From Asterias amurensis (lineage: Eukaryota; Echinodermata; Asteroidea; Forcipulatida; Asteriidae), in NCBI RefSeq assembly GCF_032118995.1, contig NC_092654.1, forward strand, positions 12,160,284-12,224,283: a DNA stretch of 64,000 nucleotides, in the 5' to 3' direction. The notes below the pieces were generated by a model that was given only the letters and a program-made list of their open reading frames with translations, was not told the DNA's origin and ran no database searches. How positions within the stretch are numbered: the stretch's first letter is position 1; each line of letters opens with the position of its first letter. Below, one piece after another: positions 33,879-45,948 of the stretch. The translations under genes were made by a program, and so were the position numbers.

Positions 33879-35029
33879 TCATCATCATCATCATCATCAT
33901 AGCCGTCCTCCCGAGGTAGATCCCGGAGATGGCTTCCAAACTAAGAGTCTCCATAGGTCTCTGTTTCTTGCTAGGTGTCCTGCTGCTCAGATGGTATGTC
34001 AGCCTCTTCACAGAAGTGCTTGATGTCTTCCAGCCATCGTTTCCCTGGTCTTCCTCTGGGTCTGTTTCCTGCAGTGTGGCCTTCTACAAGTAATTAGGGG
34101 GTATCGGCCATTGCCCATTCTGTTCACATGCCCAAAATACTTGAGTTTAGTTTTCCTAATTGAAGTTGGAAGATCTTTATAGTAGTGAAGCAGTTCACGT
34201 ACTCATGTGTTGCGAAGTCTGTCCCTTCTGGTGACTGACCCCCAGTATTTTCCTCAAGCATGCCATCATGAAAACCCTTAAAGGGAAGGTACACGTTTGG
34301 TAATTACTCAAAACAAATATTAACTTAAAAACTGACTTGGTAACGAGCATTGGAGAGCTGTTGATAGTATTAAACATATAGTGGGAAACGACTCCCTCTG
34401 AAGTAACGTAGTTTTTGAGAAAGAGGTAATTTCTCACTAAAATAATAAAAGACTTCTAGCTAGAAGTCTTTATTCTTATCTGAAAGCACACAAATTCGTC
34501 CAACAAGGGTGTTTTTTCTTTCATAAATTTCTCGCAACTTCGATGACCGATTGAGCCAAAATTTTCACAGGCTTGTTATTTAATGGTTATGATGGGATAC
34601 ACCAAGTGAGAAGACTGGTCTTTGACAATTACCAAACGTGTACCTTCCCTTTAATCTCTGTTCATCTGCTTTCTTTAGTGTCCATGTTTCGGAGCTGTAG
34701 GTGGCTAATGGTAGAACCAAGACTCTGTAAAGATTAAGCTTGGTTGAATTATTGATGTCTTTGGATGTCCGTAAAGAGTTCAGTTTTTGAATGGCTCACA
34801 TGGCAAGTCCAACTTTACGCTTGATTTCATTTTGACTGGTGGGGATTTCTGAAATCACACCCCCAAAGTAGATGAAGTTTTCGACTTGGTCCAAGGATGT
34901 TAAGCTGGATAGTATCTCTGTTAAGGACTTGGACTACAGTTTTGCTTTCGTTTATTGTCAGACCAAACTTCTTGCTGATGGTATCAACCTCTGAAACTAG
35001 AAACTGGAGGTCTTCTTCGTTTTCTGCCA
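33879..35029 (-). mobile_element. LINE fragment, C-terminal half of reverse transcriptase, with a MITE inserted
   Basis: Read on the minus strand from 35029. It gives L-A-E-N-E-E-D-L-Q-F-L-V, then K-F-G-L-T-I-N-E-S-K-T-V, then L-Y-R-V-L-V-L-P-L-A-T-Y-S-S-E-T-W-T-L, then A-C-L-R-K-I-L-G-V-S, F-G-H-V-N-R-M-G, and the basic end R-G-R-P-G-K-R-W. This is the usual order of the RT thumb/C-terminal region of non-LTR retrotransposons. The frame shifts several times and the copy is 5'-truncated. The 3' end is a (TGA)n run at 33879-33900. A family A MITE splits it at 34278-34654. Clade not assigned. Confidence 0.85.
34278..34654. mobile_element. Family A TTAA-MITE inserted in the LINE
   Basis: Variant ends AGGGAAGGTACACG... 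/ complement, with TTAA at each end. One TTAA plus the LINE flanks reads continuously (Q-R-L-R-V-F-M-M-A-C), which shows TTAA to be the duplicated target. The internal hairpin is a different one (GACTTCTAGCTAGAAGTC). Confidence 0.93.
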
Positions 35030-35380
35030 GATCGTATAATTAATAAGTTAATCTATTTATTTATTAATAAATTATGTATTAATTGTTTCAAATGTTATTT
35101 ATGTTACTTATGTTTGGTTTGTTTCAGTTTATTAAATTTATTAGGTTACGTTCATTCAGTTTATTTTGATTCATCTTTTTAAATACGAAATCCACCGTAG
35201 AATTGGCTTCTTACTTGGTTTTGTGTCCTGTAATACATGAAACCGCTTTATGATCTTTCTGACCTTTACATAAGTTAATTGCAATGCTTACAAAAGCCCG
35301 CTGCTGTATACGCACACGTGCATTCAGTGCACACATTTTTGTAATGATTTGCACTGGTTGCCAACACAATAAGAACAGAT

Positions 35381-35758
35381 TTAAAAGGCACTGGACACTA
35401 TTGGTAATTGCTCAAAAAAGTTGTTAGCATAAAAACTTAATTGTTAGCGATCACTGGAGAGATGTTCATAGTATTAAATATTCAGAGAAACGGCTCCATC
35501 TGAAGTAACGTCGTTTTCGAGAAAGAATTTATTTCCCACTAAAGTATTTGAGCTTGACTTCGAGACCTCAAGTTTAGAATTTGAGGTCTCGAATGAAAGC
35601 ACACAACTTCGTGTGACAAGGTTTTTTGTTCTTCTTCCATTATTATCTGGCAATTTCAACGCCCAATTGAGCTCAAATGTTCACAGGTTCGTTACTCTAT
35701 GCATATATTGAAATAAGACTGGTCTTTGACAATTACCAATGGTGTCCAGTGCCTTTAA
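35381..35758. mobile_element. Family A TTAA-MITE, full length
   Basis: TTAA at both ends. A short internal loss after the hairpin. Confidence 0.85.
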
Positions 35759-36210
35759 GGTTTTGACTCTTGCATGGTAAAGAGTCCCTGCTCTTAAAAA
35801 TTTAGCTCGGGAACAAAAAGAAAACTGCGTTCTACCAATAAGTGTCTTTGACTCCCCCCCCCCCGCCCCACCCCCCCTTATTAAAACTCGGTCTCATATG
35901 ATTCCCGCTCTTTCCAAAACTGCTGTTCATTTTTTGGATCAAATAACCGGATTCTAAACAGCACAAGTCAAAAAATCCAATTTGTATAATTGGTTACATT
36001 CGTGACAGCGCAAAAGGACCTCAGGGTGAAATTCTCTAGTTACGAACATGGTTTTATAATTATAAAGATTTGTATTAGAAGTATTGTGATTCGGTTTGTA
36101 TGGCAACCTCCCTTTTACGTCAAGGACGGCTTTGATAAGTTTGTAAATTGGGAATGGATGGGTTATGCAAGGGCACTATTCTCTATTCTAAGACCGGATA
36201 AGAAGGACGT

Positions 36211-36586
36211 TTAAAGGGAAGGTACAAGTTTGGTAATTACTCAAAACAAATATTAACTTAAAAACTGACTCGGTAACGAGCATTAGAGAGCTGTTGATAG
36301 TATAAAACATTGTGGGAAACGACTCCCTCTGAAGTAACGTAGTTTTTGAGAAAGAGGTAATTTCTCACTAAAATTATAAAAGACTTTTAGCTAGAAGTCT
36401 TTTATTCCTATCTGAAAGCACACAAATTCGTCCCACAAGGTTTTTTTTCTTTCATCTTTTTCTCGCATTTTTGATGACCAATTGAGCCAAAATTTTCAAA
36501 GGCTTGTTATTTTATGGTTATAATGGGATACACCAAGTGAGAACACTGGTCTTTGACAATTACCAAACGTGTAACCTTCCCTTTAT
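36211..36586. mobile_element. Family A TTAA-MITE, AGGGAAGG variant
   Basis: Same subfamily as 34278, with the GACTTTTAGCTAGAAGTC hairpin. The right end reads CTTTAT instead of TTAA. Confidence 0.88.
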
Positions 36587-37287
36587 ACGTCCCGTCCTCT
36601 TCATTTTTAGAGTCTGCAGGCGTCTTTCTCATTTGCTTTTCCTTTAACGAAAAAGGATACATACATAAATTTAGAGAGAAAAAAAAATAGCCGGTTGTCT
36701 TGAAAAGTGTGTCGGGCAGCCATTTTTATAAAATTAAAAACAATAAATAAAACATTTTCTCATTCCTTTTTTTTCAAAAAGGCAGGACGCTAAACAGTTT
36801 TTTTTTTTTTTGCCTAAACAACTGCGCCCAAGAAAACAGGGTGATTCGAATCAGTTTTATGGCACACATCCGAGAAGAAGGACAAAAAACCTTTTCAAGT
36901 ATTTTCTCATTGAGCACTTTTATGACAGAGCTAACCTAAAAACACTCAATTGGACGAATCCTGTATACAAAAATCGTTCCTGTTAATGACTTGATTCACT
37001 GGTGGCCTTCTTTGTAAAAGTGCGTGATTGGGAAGGAATTTTGAAATCCAATAAATTTGAATTGAAACTTCGCATCATGACCAAAGGGGGAAAGGGTTTA
37101 TATAATTACAATAATACGTTCGCAGTTCCTTGTTTTTCTCTAAGGACACGTACAATTCTAAAAATCCGGAGATTACTATTTGTCCGGACAAATGAACAAA
37201 CTTCAATAATGCCGCAATTGTGTTTCGAGCCTTTCCTCCATTCAAAAAAAAGAATGAGGGCTCACATCCAGTGAAAGATTGTGAGTT
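36587..37287. other. No gene seen
   Basis: The plus-strand open frame at 37002-37274 has no recognisable domain. T and A runs are common. Confidence 0.45.
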
Positions 37288-37677
37288 TTAAAGGCAGTGG
37301 ACACTATTGGTAACTACTCAAAATATTTATTAGCGTAAAACCTTATTTGGTAACGAGTAATTGGGAGAGGTTGGTAATATAAAACATTGTGAGAAACGGC
37401 TCCCTCTGAAGTGACGTAGTTTTCCAGAAAGAAGTGATTTTCACGAATTTGATTTCGAGACATCAGATTTAAATTTAAGGTCATGAAATCAAGCATCTGA
37501 AAGCACACAACTTCGTGTGACCATTTTTTTTTCTTTTCTTATTTCATTATTATCTCGCAACTTCGACGACCAATTGAGTTCAAATAATCACAAGTTTATC
37601 ATTTTGTGCATATGTTGAGATACACCAAGTGAGAAGACTGGTCTGTGACATTTACAAATAGTATCCACTGTCTTTAA
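37288..37677. mobile_element. Family A TTAA-MITE, full length
   Basis: TTAA at both ends. Confidence 0.88.
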
Positions 37678-37680
37678 AAA

Positions 37681-37855
37681 GGAGGTCTCAAAATCAATAC
37701 AAATATTTTACTGAGAAATTACTTTTTCTCAAAAACCACGTTAATTCAGAGGGAGTTATACTATCAACAGTTCACCATTGCTTGTTACCAAGTAATTTTT
37801 TGTTTTGTTTACAGTTATAATAAGCAATTGCCAATAGTGTCCAGTGCACTTGAAG
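37681..37855. mobile_element. Family A MITE, right half in the opposite orientation
   Basis: Starts GGAGGTCTCAAAATC right after the preceding copy and ends GTGTCCAGTGCACTTGAAG. Confidence 0.7.
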
Positions 37856-37964
37856 ATTTAATTGCTCATAATTATAATCGGCTATATTTAGTTCGGCTCG
37901 ACGGTATAACAATGAAATAAACCTGATAAATAATCTAGCGGGACGCGGGACGCCAAATAGATAA

Positions 37965-38155
37965 TTTTATAAAGCCTGTAAGCGAAAAAAACCTTGCTAA
38001 GCACAGAAAACTCTTGCTTGAAAAAAAGTTTTACCACCCAAAATACCATATATTTACCAATGCTATATTTCTTGTCCAGCTCATTTCTTGCTTTATAGCA
38101 AACAAATTTGCAAAGCCGAATTTTCTGCTAAAAGCTTTATGAAATTGGGCCCGCA
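37965..38155. mobile_element. Family C fold-back element
   Basis: ATAATTTTATAAAGCCTGTAAG at the left and GCTTTATGAAATTGGGCCC at the right. Confidence 0.75.
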
Positions 38156-38646
38156 GCACGAACTGCACAGAGTGGAAACGGCAACGTATACAAAAACAAA
38201 ATTTATGGAAAATGTTCACTAATTTTTGTTTTTCATTTTAAGACATCATAACAACCATACTGTTAAAGAACAGCTAGTGGATAGTTGAAAATGAGGGCAT
38301 ATTATACCAGAATAATTGGAAATTTTGGCTTAGAGGATTGGAAATGGGGGCACGGCTATGGAAAGCCAAAGCTCTTATACGCCCGGACAAACAATTACAA
38401 AATAATGGACTTGTATTAGCAAGTACAGTGTGAAAGGTTCGAAAACAAATTTGAGAAATAAAAAACTCTGTGACCTATAAGATGGCTACAAAGATTTATT
38501 ATAATTTATAACAGTTAAAATGTATAGGAAAACACGTCAGGGGTCTTTATATAAAAAAGGGACATATTTTTGTTCTTTTGTTTGTCAGTGGGTCTGTTAA
38601 CTGACATGATTACTGTTTTTACATTGGTTTGTACGTGTCTGGCAGT

Positions 38647-39300
38647 CTTTAGCACTGGACACTATTTCTAAAAAATATTTTAGAATAAAACTTACTTTGT
38701 AGAGAGCTAGTATGAAACATTATGAGAAACGGCTCCCTCTGAAGAAACGTAGTATTTAAGAAAGAGGTAATTTATCTCTCAAGTATTAAAGTACTTCAAG
38801 CCTAAAGCCCTTTTTAAGCATTTGAAAGCCAACAAACTTGTGCAACAAGGGTATTTTTCTCACAATATTCTCTTGCAACTTCATACATACATACATATTG
38901 GGCATTCGTAAAGCGCCACTACGTCAAGAACGCAGCGCATTAGATAGGGTACAGAGAATGTTTGAAACACTTCTTAAATGTTCGAAGAGAGTCAGATTTC
39001 CTGATTGAGGTGGAGAGTGCATTCCAGGTGTGTGGAGCAAAATGAGAGAATGTGCGACTTGAAGCCGACTTAAAAAAGTTTGATTGAGTTAGGTTCCATG
39101 AGGCGAGTATAGTCTCGGATGCTGAGCGTAGACTTGGGTGGCCAGGCCGATGGAGAGACAGGCAAGAGGATCATTAGCCAGGTGCTGTGTTGTTGAGGCA
39201 CATGTGTTGTCGATGACAACTTGTCTCCAAAAATTATGCATTTGTTTTGATACACCAAGTGAGAACTCTTTAACCATAACTTTAACAGTGGCCTTTAGCC
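38647..39300. mobile_element. Family A MITE split by another insertion
   Basis: The left part (AGCACTGGACACTATTTC to CTCTTGCAACTT) and right part (TTATGCATTTGTTTTGATACACC onward) flank about 340 bp of unrelated repeat at 38882-39225. Confidence 0.65.
38882..39225. mobile_element. Unclassified repeat inserted in a family A MITE
   Basis: Begins with (CATA)n and contains CGTAAAGCGCCACTACGTC and GTGCATTCCAGGTGTGTGG. It resembles 3' regions of non-LTR elements that I know only in general terms. The open frames across it are not genes. Confidence 0.45.
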
Positions 39301-41234
39301 TTGCGTCAGCTTGCGTCCCCAGTGGTTTTGTCTATAATTTCGAGCGTTTGTTGGAGGTAAATCCACCCCAGCGTTTCAGCTCTTCTTCCCCTCGTCACGA
39401 GGACTGTTTTCGCCCTTCGCTCGAATCATCCTTCGTTGGAACTTGATCAAAAATCCTCTCTCTCCCTAAAGATCTTCTTATATCAAGGGTCTATGATGTT
39501 ATCTTAATGCCCACTTGAACCTAATCACTGCACGCTTGTTTAATCCTATTGACATTTGAAGTGGTAAGTATACACTCTTCATCTGACACTGCTTCTTTGT
39601 TCTTTCTTTCAGCAGTGTGGCCTTGTTCAGTTTTATTGTTGCTGTGGAGAATACTTCAGTCTTCTTTGAGTAATTGCATCCACGAATAATTTTGATATCT
39701 TAAAATTCTTTTTCAGATCGACAGTTATTGGAAAATGTACTGAGCTGTTTGCAGGATAATCGTTATGACAGTGAACATCAGACCTTGAAAATCATATATA
39801 TATATATATATATATTTATGAACATCCCGTATAGAAATCTTTTAGATTTGCGATGACATAACGACCCGTGAAATTCATTTGTATTGATATCCGTTGACTT
39901 GTTACGCACGGGAAAGTTTGCATACACGGTTCATTAAATTATTGCCCATGTCAAGTATTAAAAGTACGACTGTAAACTGTTCAGGTTGAGGCGAGTGTAG
40001 CGGCCCAAACATCGCAGGAAGAAGTGCTTCATCCCTTGTCACCGACCATCATTCATTTTCTCCAATCGGTGTGTCTCTCTCCCGAAGACTGACGTGCCAC
40101 TGCATGCTTGTCTATGACACAGCAGACCAATGGGGAGTGTAATCGAGCGTATAATATAATTTTATATAGAAATTATATCACTCTTATTCAGGCATTTTTC
40201 CTGATGATGTCGTACGCCGTGGACGGAACTATCTGCTCCTATTAAGGTACGTTCGCTAAATATTTCTGAAATATGTTTTTTTTTAATTTTATTTTTTATT
40301 TTTTATATTATAATGATTTTATTGGATAATTTCATACAGTATGGCAAGCGATAGGTTGAATTGCACTGGAACAATACATTGTAACTTAATTAAAAGTAGC
40401 TTTATGTGTTTACACATAAGTACCATGTTTGTGTTTGTGTTTAAGGTCGACAATAAAACAATTAATTTTTTACTTTTGTGGGTGAAGTAGGCTATAACAC
40501 ACAAAAAGTAACGACTCTGAATGAGTGAAGTGCTGTATTTAATTCAATTCAATTCAATTCAATTCAATTCAATTCAATTCAATTCAATTCAATTCAATTC
40601 AATTCAATTCAATTCAATTCAATTCAATTGTTTTTTGTCACACATATAAATACATATACAGTGAAATTCACTTCGGCTTGCAAAATCAGTCTTGCTAATA
40701 ATCTATATTAATGTTCACCTTAAACATTCAATAAACAGTTATGTGTCAAACACCATTATTATGTTAGCAGCAATTATATTTTGCACAAGGTATGCCTATG
40801 TATTTTACTTTGTGATTATTGTTTCGTATGGTGTTCTATTTTAAGCCTTTTCGCGTTATCGAACCTCCCGTAGAATTATAAATCTCGCGTTACGTTTTTC
40901 AATCTCGCGTTATAGGTTAAAATCTCGTGTTGGGTTTTCGGATCTCGCGTTAAGTTTTTTAAATATCGTGTTAGGTTTTTCAAGACTAATTTCTTTATAA
41001 TTACTTCCGGGTCACCATTGGTTGGGTGTATATTTGCGCGTTACAAGTCCTTACTATTTTACCCGGACACGAGTCCAAATGAGCCTGGCACTTTAACCGT
41101 TTCCCTGTCAAAACAGATCTAGAATCGTGGTTAAGATACGGAACGTGTATTCTAAGCAAAACTGTATATGAAACTAACCCAGAGATCTTTTGTCATCTTG
41201 ACACATTGATATGAGCCCAGTTTCGTTTAGCTTC
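39301..41234. other. Mostly unique sequence, no supported gene
   Basis: Holds an (AT)n run at 39796-39817 and the (AATTC)n array at 40539-40629. A possible donor AAG|GTACGTTC at 40246 follows a stretch of higher GC (39990-40246) and could end a non-coding first exon; nothing else supports it. Several short ctcgcgtta repeats lie at 40880-40960. Confidence 0.4.
40539..40629 (+). repeat. (AATTC)n pentanucleotide microsatellite
   Basis: About 18 uninterrupted units. Confidence 0.97.
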
Positions 41235-41580
41235 TTAAACGCATTGGACACTTTTGGTAATTACTCAATATGATTGTTAGCATAAAAACTTACTTGGTAT
41301 TAATGAGCAATTGGAGAGCTGTTATTAGTATAACACATTGTAAGAAACGGCTCCCTCTTCAGAAAGATGTCATTTCTAACAAAACAACAATAAAAGACAT
41401 CTTAAAAAACACAAATGTATGCAACGAAGGTGTTTTTCTTTCATTATTTTCTTGCAACTTCGACGAAAAATTGAGTCCCAATTCGTACACAGATTTGTTA
41501 ATAATTTATGTACATGTTTGGATACAACAAGTGAGCATACTGTTCTCTATCATTAACCAAAGGTGTCCAGTACCTGTAAG
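41235..41580. mobile_element. Family A TTAA-MITE, diverged
   Basis: Left TTAA present. The right end reads GTGTCCAGTACCTGTAAG. Confidence 0.75.
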
Positions 41581-41739
41581 CATAAACAGTACCTAAGCGC
41601 GACAAAAATATTGCTTACTGGAAAAAAGTTTTCCAACCAAAACATCATGTCACGTACATTATCTATAACTGGTAGTCTGCTTGATTTAGCTCGACAGAAA
41701 ATCTTTAAGTGCCAGCCGTACAAACTGAGAAATATAGAC

Positions 41740-42116
41740 TTAAAGCCATTATACACTTTCGGCACAGAACAATAAATAAAAGTTCACAGATTTACAAATA
41801 ACTGACAGGGTTTACAGAAGGTAATGGTGAAAGACTTTCCTTGAAATATTATTCCATGAAATGCTCTACTTTTCGAGAAAACATTAAAACAATTATCAAT
41901 TCTCGTCGTCCAGAATTACGGATTTATTTTAAACACATGTCATGACACGGCGAAACGTGCAGAAACAAGGGTGGGTTTTCCCCGTTATTTTCTCCCGACT
42001 CCGATGACCGATTGAGCCTAAATTTCCACAGGTTTGTTATTTTATATATAAGTTGTGACACACGAAGTGTGGGCCTTTGGACGATACTGTTTACTGAAAG
42101 TGTATAATGGCTTTAA
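41740..42116. mobile_element. Family D TTAA-MITE, full length
   Basis: TTAA at both ends, inverted ends AGCCATTATACACTTTCGG / complement. Its right part recurs at 12290-12535. Confidence 0.85.
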
Positions 42117-42201
42117 GATTGAATGGAGTATGATTGGCACCCGAACAAAGATATTAATAGTGGCCTCTTATATAGCGCTCACATCCGCCGCTCAGTGACG
42201 A

Positions 42202-42564
42202 TTAAAGGCAGTGGACACTATTGGTAATTACTCAAAATATTTATTAGCATAAAACCTTTCTTGGTGACATGTAATGGGGAGAGGTTGATAGTATAAAACA
42301 TTGTGAGAAACGGCTCCCTCTGAAGTGACATAGTTTTCGAGAAAGAAGAAATTTTCAACGAATTTGATTTCGAGTTGAGGTCTCGAAATCAACCATCTAA
42401 ACGCACACAACTTCGTGTGACATGGGTGTTTTTTTTCTTTCATTATTATCTCGCAAGTTCTATGACCGATTGAGCTCAAATTTTCACAGGTTTGTTATTG
42501 TATGCATATGTTGAGATTGTGAAGGCTAGTCTTTGACAATTAACAATAGTGTCCGCTGCCTTTG
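42202..42564. mobile_element. Family A TTAA-MITE
   Basis: Left TTAA present; right end GTGTCCGCTGCCTTTGAG. The hairpin is shortened (GATTTCGAGTTGAGG). Confidence 0.85.
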
Positions 42565-42650
42565 AGGCGATTCAACGCTCAGTATTTTCCTGCAAGGTAT
42601 GATTAATTATGAAACCTGTTCCTTTAGAAACATGTTATTGTTTACAAGGT

Positions 42651-43004
42651 ACACTCTAGAAATTAAAGAGTTGAATCCAACACTTGCATGTGTTCGGTGA
42701 GTGACTACACTTTGACAGTGTTTGATCCAGCGTTTTGTTTGTTAAATCTAGCATTTAAATTGTTGATCCAACGCAAAAAGGGTTAATTCAACAATTTAAG
42801 TGTTATTTCAACATTTTTCAAAAATATTCATTGGAATAGTTTGATCAGCTGTTTAAACGTTCAACTGGCACTTAAATTGTTGACTGAATACTTTTAAATG
42901 CCGGATTTAACATATAAAATGCTGAATTCAACACTTTCAAAGTGTAGTCACACACCGAACTTATGCAAGTGTTGGATTCCACTCTTTAGTTTTTAGAGTG
43001 TGCT
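42651..43004. mobile_element. Fold-back MITE of about 350 bp
   Basis: ACACTCTAGAAATTAAAGAG at the left and CTCTTTAGTTTTTAGAGTGT at the right. The arms pair over much of their length (gttgaatccaacacttgca / tgcaagtgttggattcc). Confidence 0.85.
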
Positions 43005-43021
43005 GTGGCGCAAATGCACCC

Positions 43022-43186
43022 AATCAAACCAGGGGTCGATTACACAAATAGTTAAGACTGATCTTATCTCGAGTTAGGATGAGTTACTCATCCTAACTCA
43101 GGACTAGCTACACGTTTTTGATATCTCCCAGGAGTAGTCCTAAGTTAGGACTAGTCCCAACTCTTTGTGAAATCGACCCCAGGAAT
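43022..43186. mobile_element. Fold-back element of TAGGACTAGTCC type
   Basis: GGGGTCGATTACACAAA at the left and TTTGTGAAATCGACCCC at the right, with repeated cctaagttaggactag inside. Related to 60905-61105 and to the tandem unit at 22383. Confidence 0.8.
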
Positions 43187-43235
43187 ACCGGGGCGAACCC
43201 TTTTTCTTTTCGATAAGTGCACTGGTTTCTTTTAA

Positions 43236-43400
43236 TTGCGTTACCCAACACACGGGACCACTTGCGTTACACAACACACGGGACCGACAGCTTTGCGCTC
43301 CAATCGAAGGAATGAGTGTTTTTTACGACTGAGACCCGAACCCACTACACTCTGCTGATCAGAAATACCAGAGCTTGAGCCCGGCACTCTTTACAAAATT
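43236..43400 (-). mobile_element. tRNA-derived SINE (second family)
   Basis: Contains ACACGGGACC, GCTTTGCGCTCCAATCGAAG and CACTCTGCTGATCAGAAATACC, shared with 53355-53500. The tRNA-like head lies on the minus strand. Its start (acacacgggacca) is duplicated. Confidence 0.6.
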
Positions 43401-44524
43401 ATTAGCCACAACACGCAACAATAACCCACATAATTATTATTGACAATGAAATAATGGCACTTGGGGCTTTTATAAAAGCAAGGATGTCCAACGGTCAAGA
43501 AGACTATTACCTCCCGGTTGGTTAAAGCAAATCACCGGGGACCTTCCCGTTTCTCAAACCTCTCAAGGTATAAGGTCTTTATTAGAGGCAGGATTTTTAA
43601 TAAGAACCGAAGTAGATATCTCAGGTGGTGACGAGATTTAATTTTAAGGATAGAATCTAATCAACTGCCCGACCCCTTTTCTGGACAAAAGACTGATTTA
43701 AATATTGTTTTTTTTTGCTCCATTTAGTCATTTTATTTTTTACAGAACCCATTTTCTGATAGTCAAGACTTTGGGATGTTTAAATATTTCCAGAATTTGT
43801 TCATGATGAGTGATCTCCAATTTATTTATAGAGAAACGAACAAGGTCTATCTCTAATGATAAGGTTCCGAACCTTGACAGCAATATTTCCACCAAAACCA
43901 GTCGATAAATGTATAGCACTTAACGATTTATCGTCACTGTCGTTGCTTCAAAACGAAAATACGTTGACGTCATGTGTGGTGGTTTGTTTTGTTATACCTC
44001 CATGCTGCAACAAAGCAGCTATACACAGCGGAGCTCCAATAAATGATGTGCTACGTGTGTTTTTTTTCGGGAATCTTTCTAAAAAGCCCCGGAAAAGGGT
44101 ATTCAATTTTTTTTTTTTTTTAGCAATTAAAATCTGTTTAATCTCATGTATTCGCGGAGTGGATCGACTAAGCGGAAAGCGTTTAGGGCATACATTGAAC
44201 AAATCACACGCTTGCGTTATTGCACCAAGGCTAAGCTTTTATGAGTTTCCCGAGCATTGACCACCTGGGGTACGAACTTTCTCATTTTTATTGGATAATG
44301 AAATATCAAAAATTTCAGTGTTAAACCACAAGGGAAACTGAGTGGAACAAATTTATAGAACATTTCTTTTAGCAATAATTTTGCTGGATAAATCAGTTGG
44401 TATGCCTGGAGTTATCCTTTTTATTAAATAAAAAGAGATGTACAAACAAATTGAAGAATAAACCACAAAGGAAACTTACTGGGTAAACTTTCAAAATCAA
44501 ATAATTTTGAGCCAACCATAGGGC
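43401..44524. other. No supported gene
   Basis: A 134-codon open frame at 43856-44260 includes a poly-T-encoded Phe run and shows no domain; I do not call it. SINE-tail-like scraps (accacaa(g)ggaaact) lie at 44327 and 44462. Confidence 0.4.
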
Positions 44525-44660
44525 TAGATAGCCCAGTTGGTAGAGCGTCGGTACGTGATTCCGCGGGGTCGAAGGTTCAAGTCCCGGTATGGTCAAGTTT
44601 TTCTTTGTGTAACTCACAACAAATTGGTATGATGTTGTCTGTACAGTTATATTATACAAC
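44525..44660 (+). mobile_element. tRNA-derived SINE with intact A and B boxes
   Basis: TAGCCCAGTTGGTAGAGCG fits the pol III A box and GGTTCAAGTCCCG the B box, about 40 bp apart. The 3' side runs into TTTTTCTTTGTGTAACTCAC rather than closing an acceptor stem, so I favour a SINE over a tRNA gene. Confidence 0.65.
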
Positions 44661-45534
44661 GGTCATGGAATGCTTGTGAATTCTAACGTAGGATTTGACA
44701 ACGCGAGTACAATACGCAGGATGGCATAGCAATAATATATGGAACACATTTCTATCAGGAATCGCATCTAATTAAAACCAAATCTTTATAACCAATGGCC
44801 AACGTTTACTGAACTTCACCTGCGATTGACAATATAATATCGACAAAGAATTGTAAAGGAAAGTGCTGCAGTTTTCACGACGCCAAATCGAGCCACAAAT
44901 GACTGAATGTGTGAATGGAATTAAAAACATCTGAGCAGGTATAATTTTTCAGTTGAATAGACAAGGCATAATCAAACATCCGGACAATTATTTTGAGCAT
45001 GACGCGCGCAGGATAACTATAAGTGAGATGTTTTCTGAACTCATTCTCTTCAAACACGCACTTAGTTTTGTGTATTGTTCCCTTTTACATGAGTGAGTGT
45101 AGATTCTAAATTTAACTTAGCCGTCGTAAAAATTAAATGAGCATTAAATTTACAAGAAATGTAGGTTTGTATTACACAATGACACAACTATAGGCAAACC
45201 AGATAGTTCAAGCATGAATTAATCATAGACCAACTGTTACAGATAAGTAAAGAAATGTGACAAGCAGTTTCCAGTACAAAGTGTTGAAACATGGGCGAGC
45301 AACGGCCGGGACAGTTGTGCCACATCACGCGATACGCGCGACGCGCACAGCATTCCCTTATAAGGAGTTGTTTACCCGAGGGCGGCGGAGCGCCTTACCA
45401 TTTCTTAGCTGGAGGGGTGTTGTATTGAACAAAATCCTTGAACAATTAAAAATTTTGCATTTATTTTACCTTTTGACCCAAAAGTGTTGATGTTTTTTGA
45501 CCGAAAAGGTATTTGTAAATGGGAATCAAAGTGT
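44661..45534. other. No supported gene
   Basis: Unique sequence. A GC-richer patch at 45290-45420 has a short open frame without a domain. Confidence 0.4.
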
Positions 45535-45668
45535 GTTGAATCGGTTTTCAACTAGTGGTTTAAACCCGCTGAGGCCTGGTTCTTGATATTTTACCTCGAC
45601 TTCGTCTCGGTAAAATTATCAAGAACCAGGCCTCGTTGGGATTAAACCATTAGTTGAAAACCTCTTCA
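45535..45668. mobile_element. Fold-back element
   Basis: GGTTTTCAACTAGTGGTTTA and TAAACCATTAGTTGAAAACC are the outer arms; the inner arms are gaggcctggttcttgat / atcaagaaccaggcctc. Confidence 0.88.
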
Positions 45669-45689
45669 CCACACATTGATTCTCTTATT

Positions 45690-45930
45690 TAAGTCCCATT
45701 CTCGTGCGAGAGGTCCCTAAGCATATCCGCCTTCGAAATGTTAGAAGATAGTGTGTTCCTATCCCGCGGCATGGCACAGGTTGGAGGACTTCTGATCTCG
45801 CTATAAGTGATAGGACTAAAAAATAAAAGGACTATCACAGAATTGGGACTTGAGTCAAGTCTTGGTCTTACTGACCAAGATGAGTCAAGTCCCTTTGGGA
45901 TCCGTAATCCCGTTCAATCCTGACCCAAGA
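45690..45930. mobile_element. Repeat of the GACTTGAGTCAAGTC type
   Basis: Shares TCTCGTGCGAGAGGTCCCTAAG and the GGGACTTGAGTCAAGTC end with the element at 55533-55922. Confidence 0.6.
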
Positions 45931-45948
45931 ATTCTTCGAGTGAACTCA

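Noticed and set aside
37002-37274. 90-codon plus-strand frame
   Set aside because: No domain, no splice context, AT-rich codons.
43856-44260. 134-codon plus-strand frame
   Set aside because: It includes a Phe run from poly-T, no domain is recognised, and the opposite strand is open over the same span.
44525-44600. A true tRNA gene
   Set aside because: The A and B boxes fit, but I cannot pair an acceptor stem, and the 3' side continues into a SINE-like tail.
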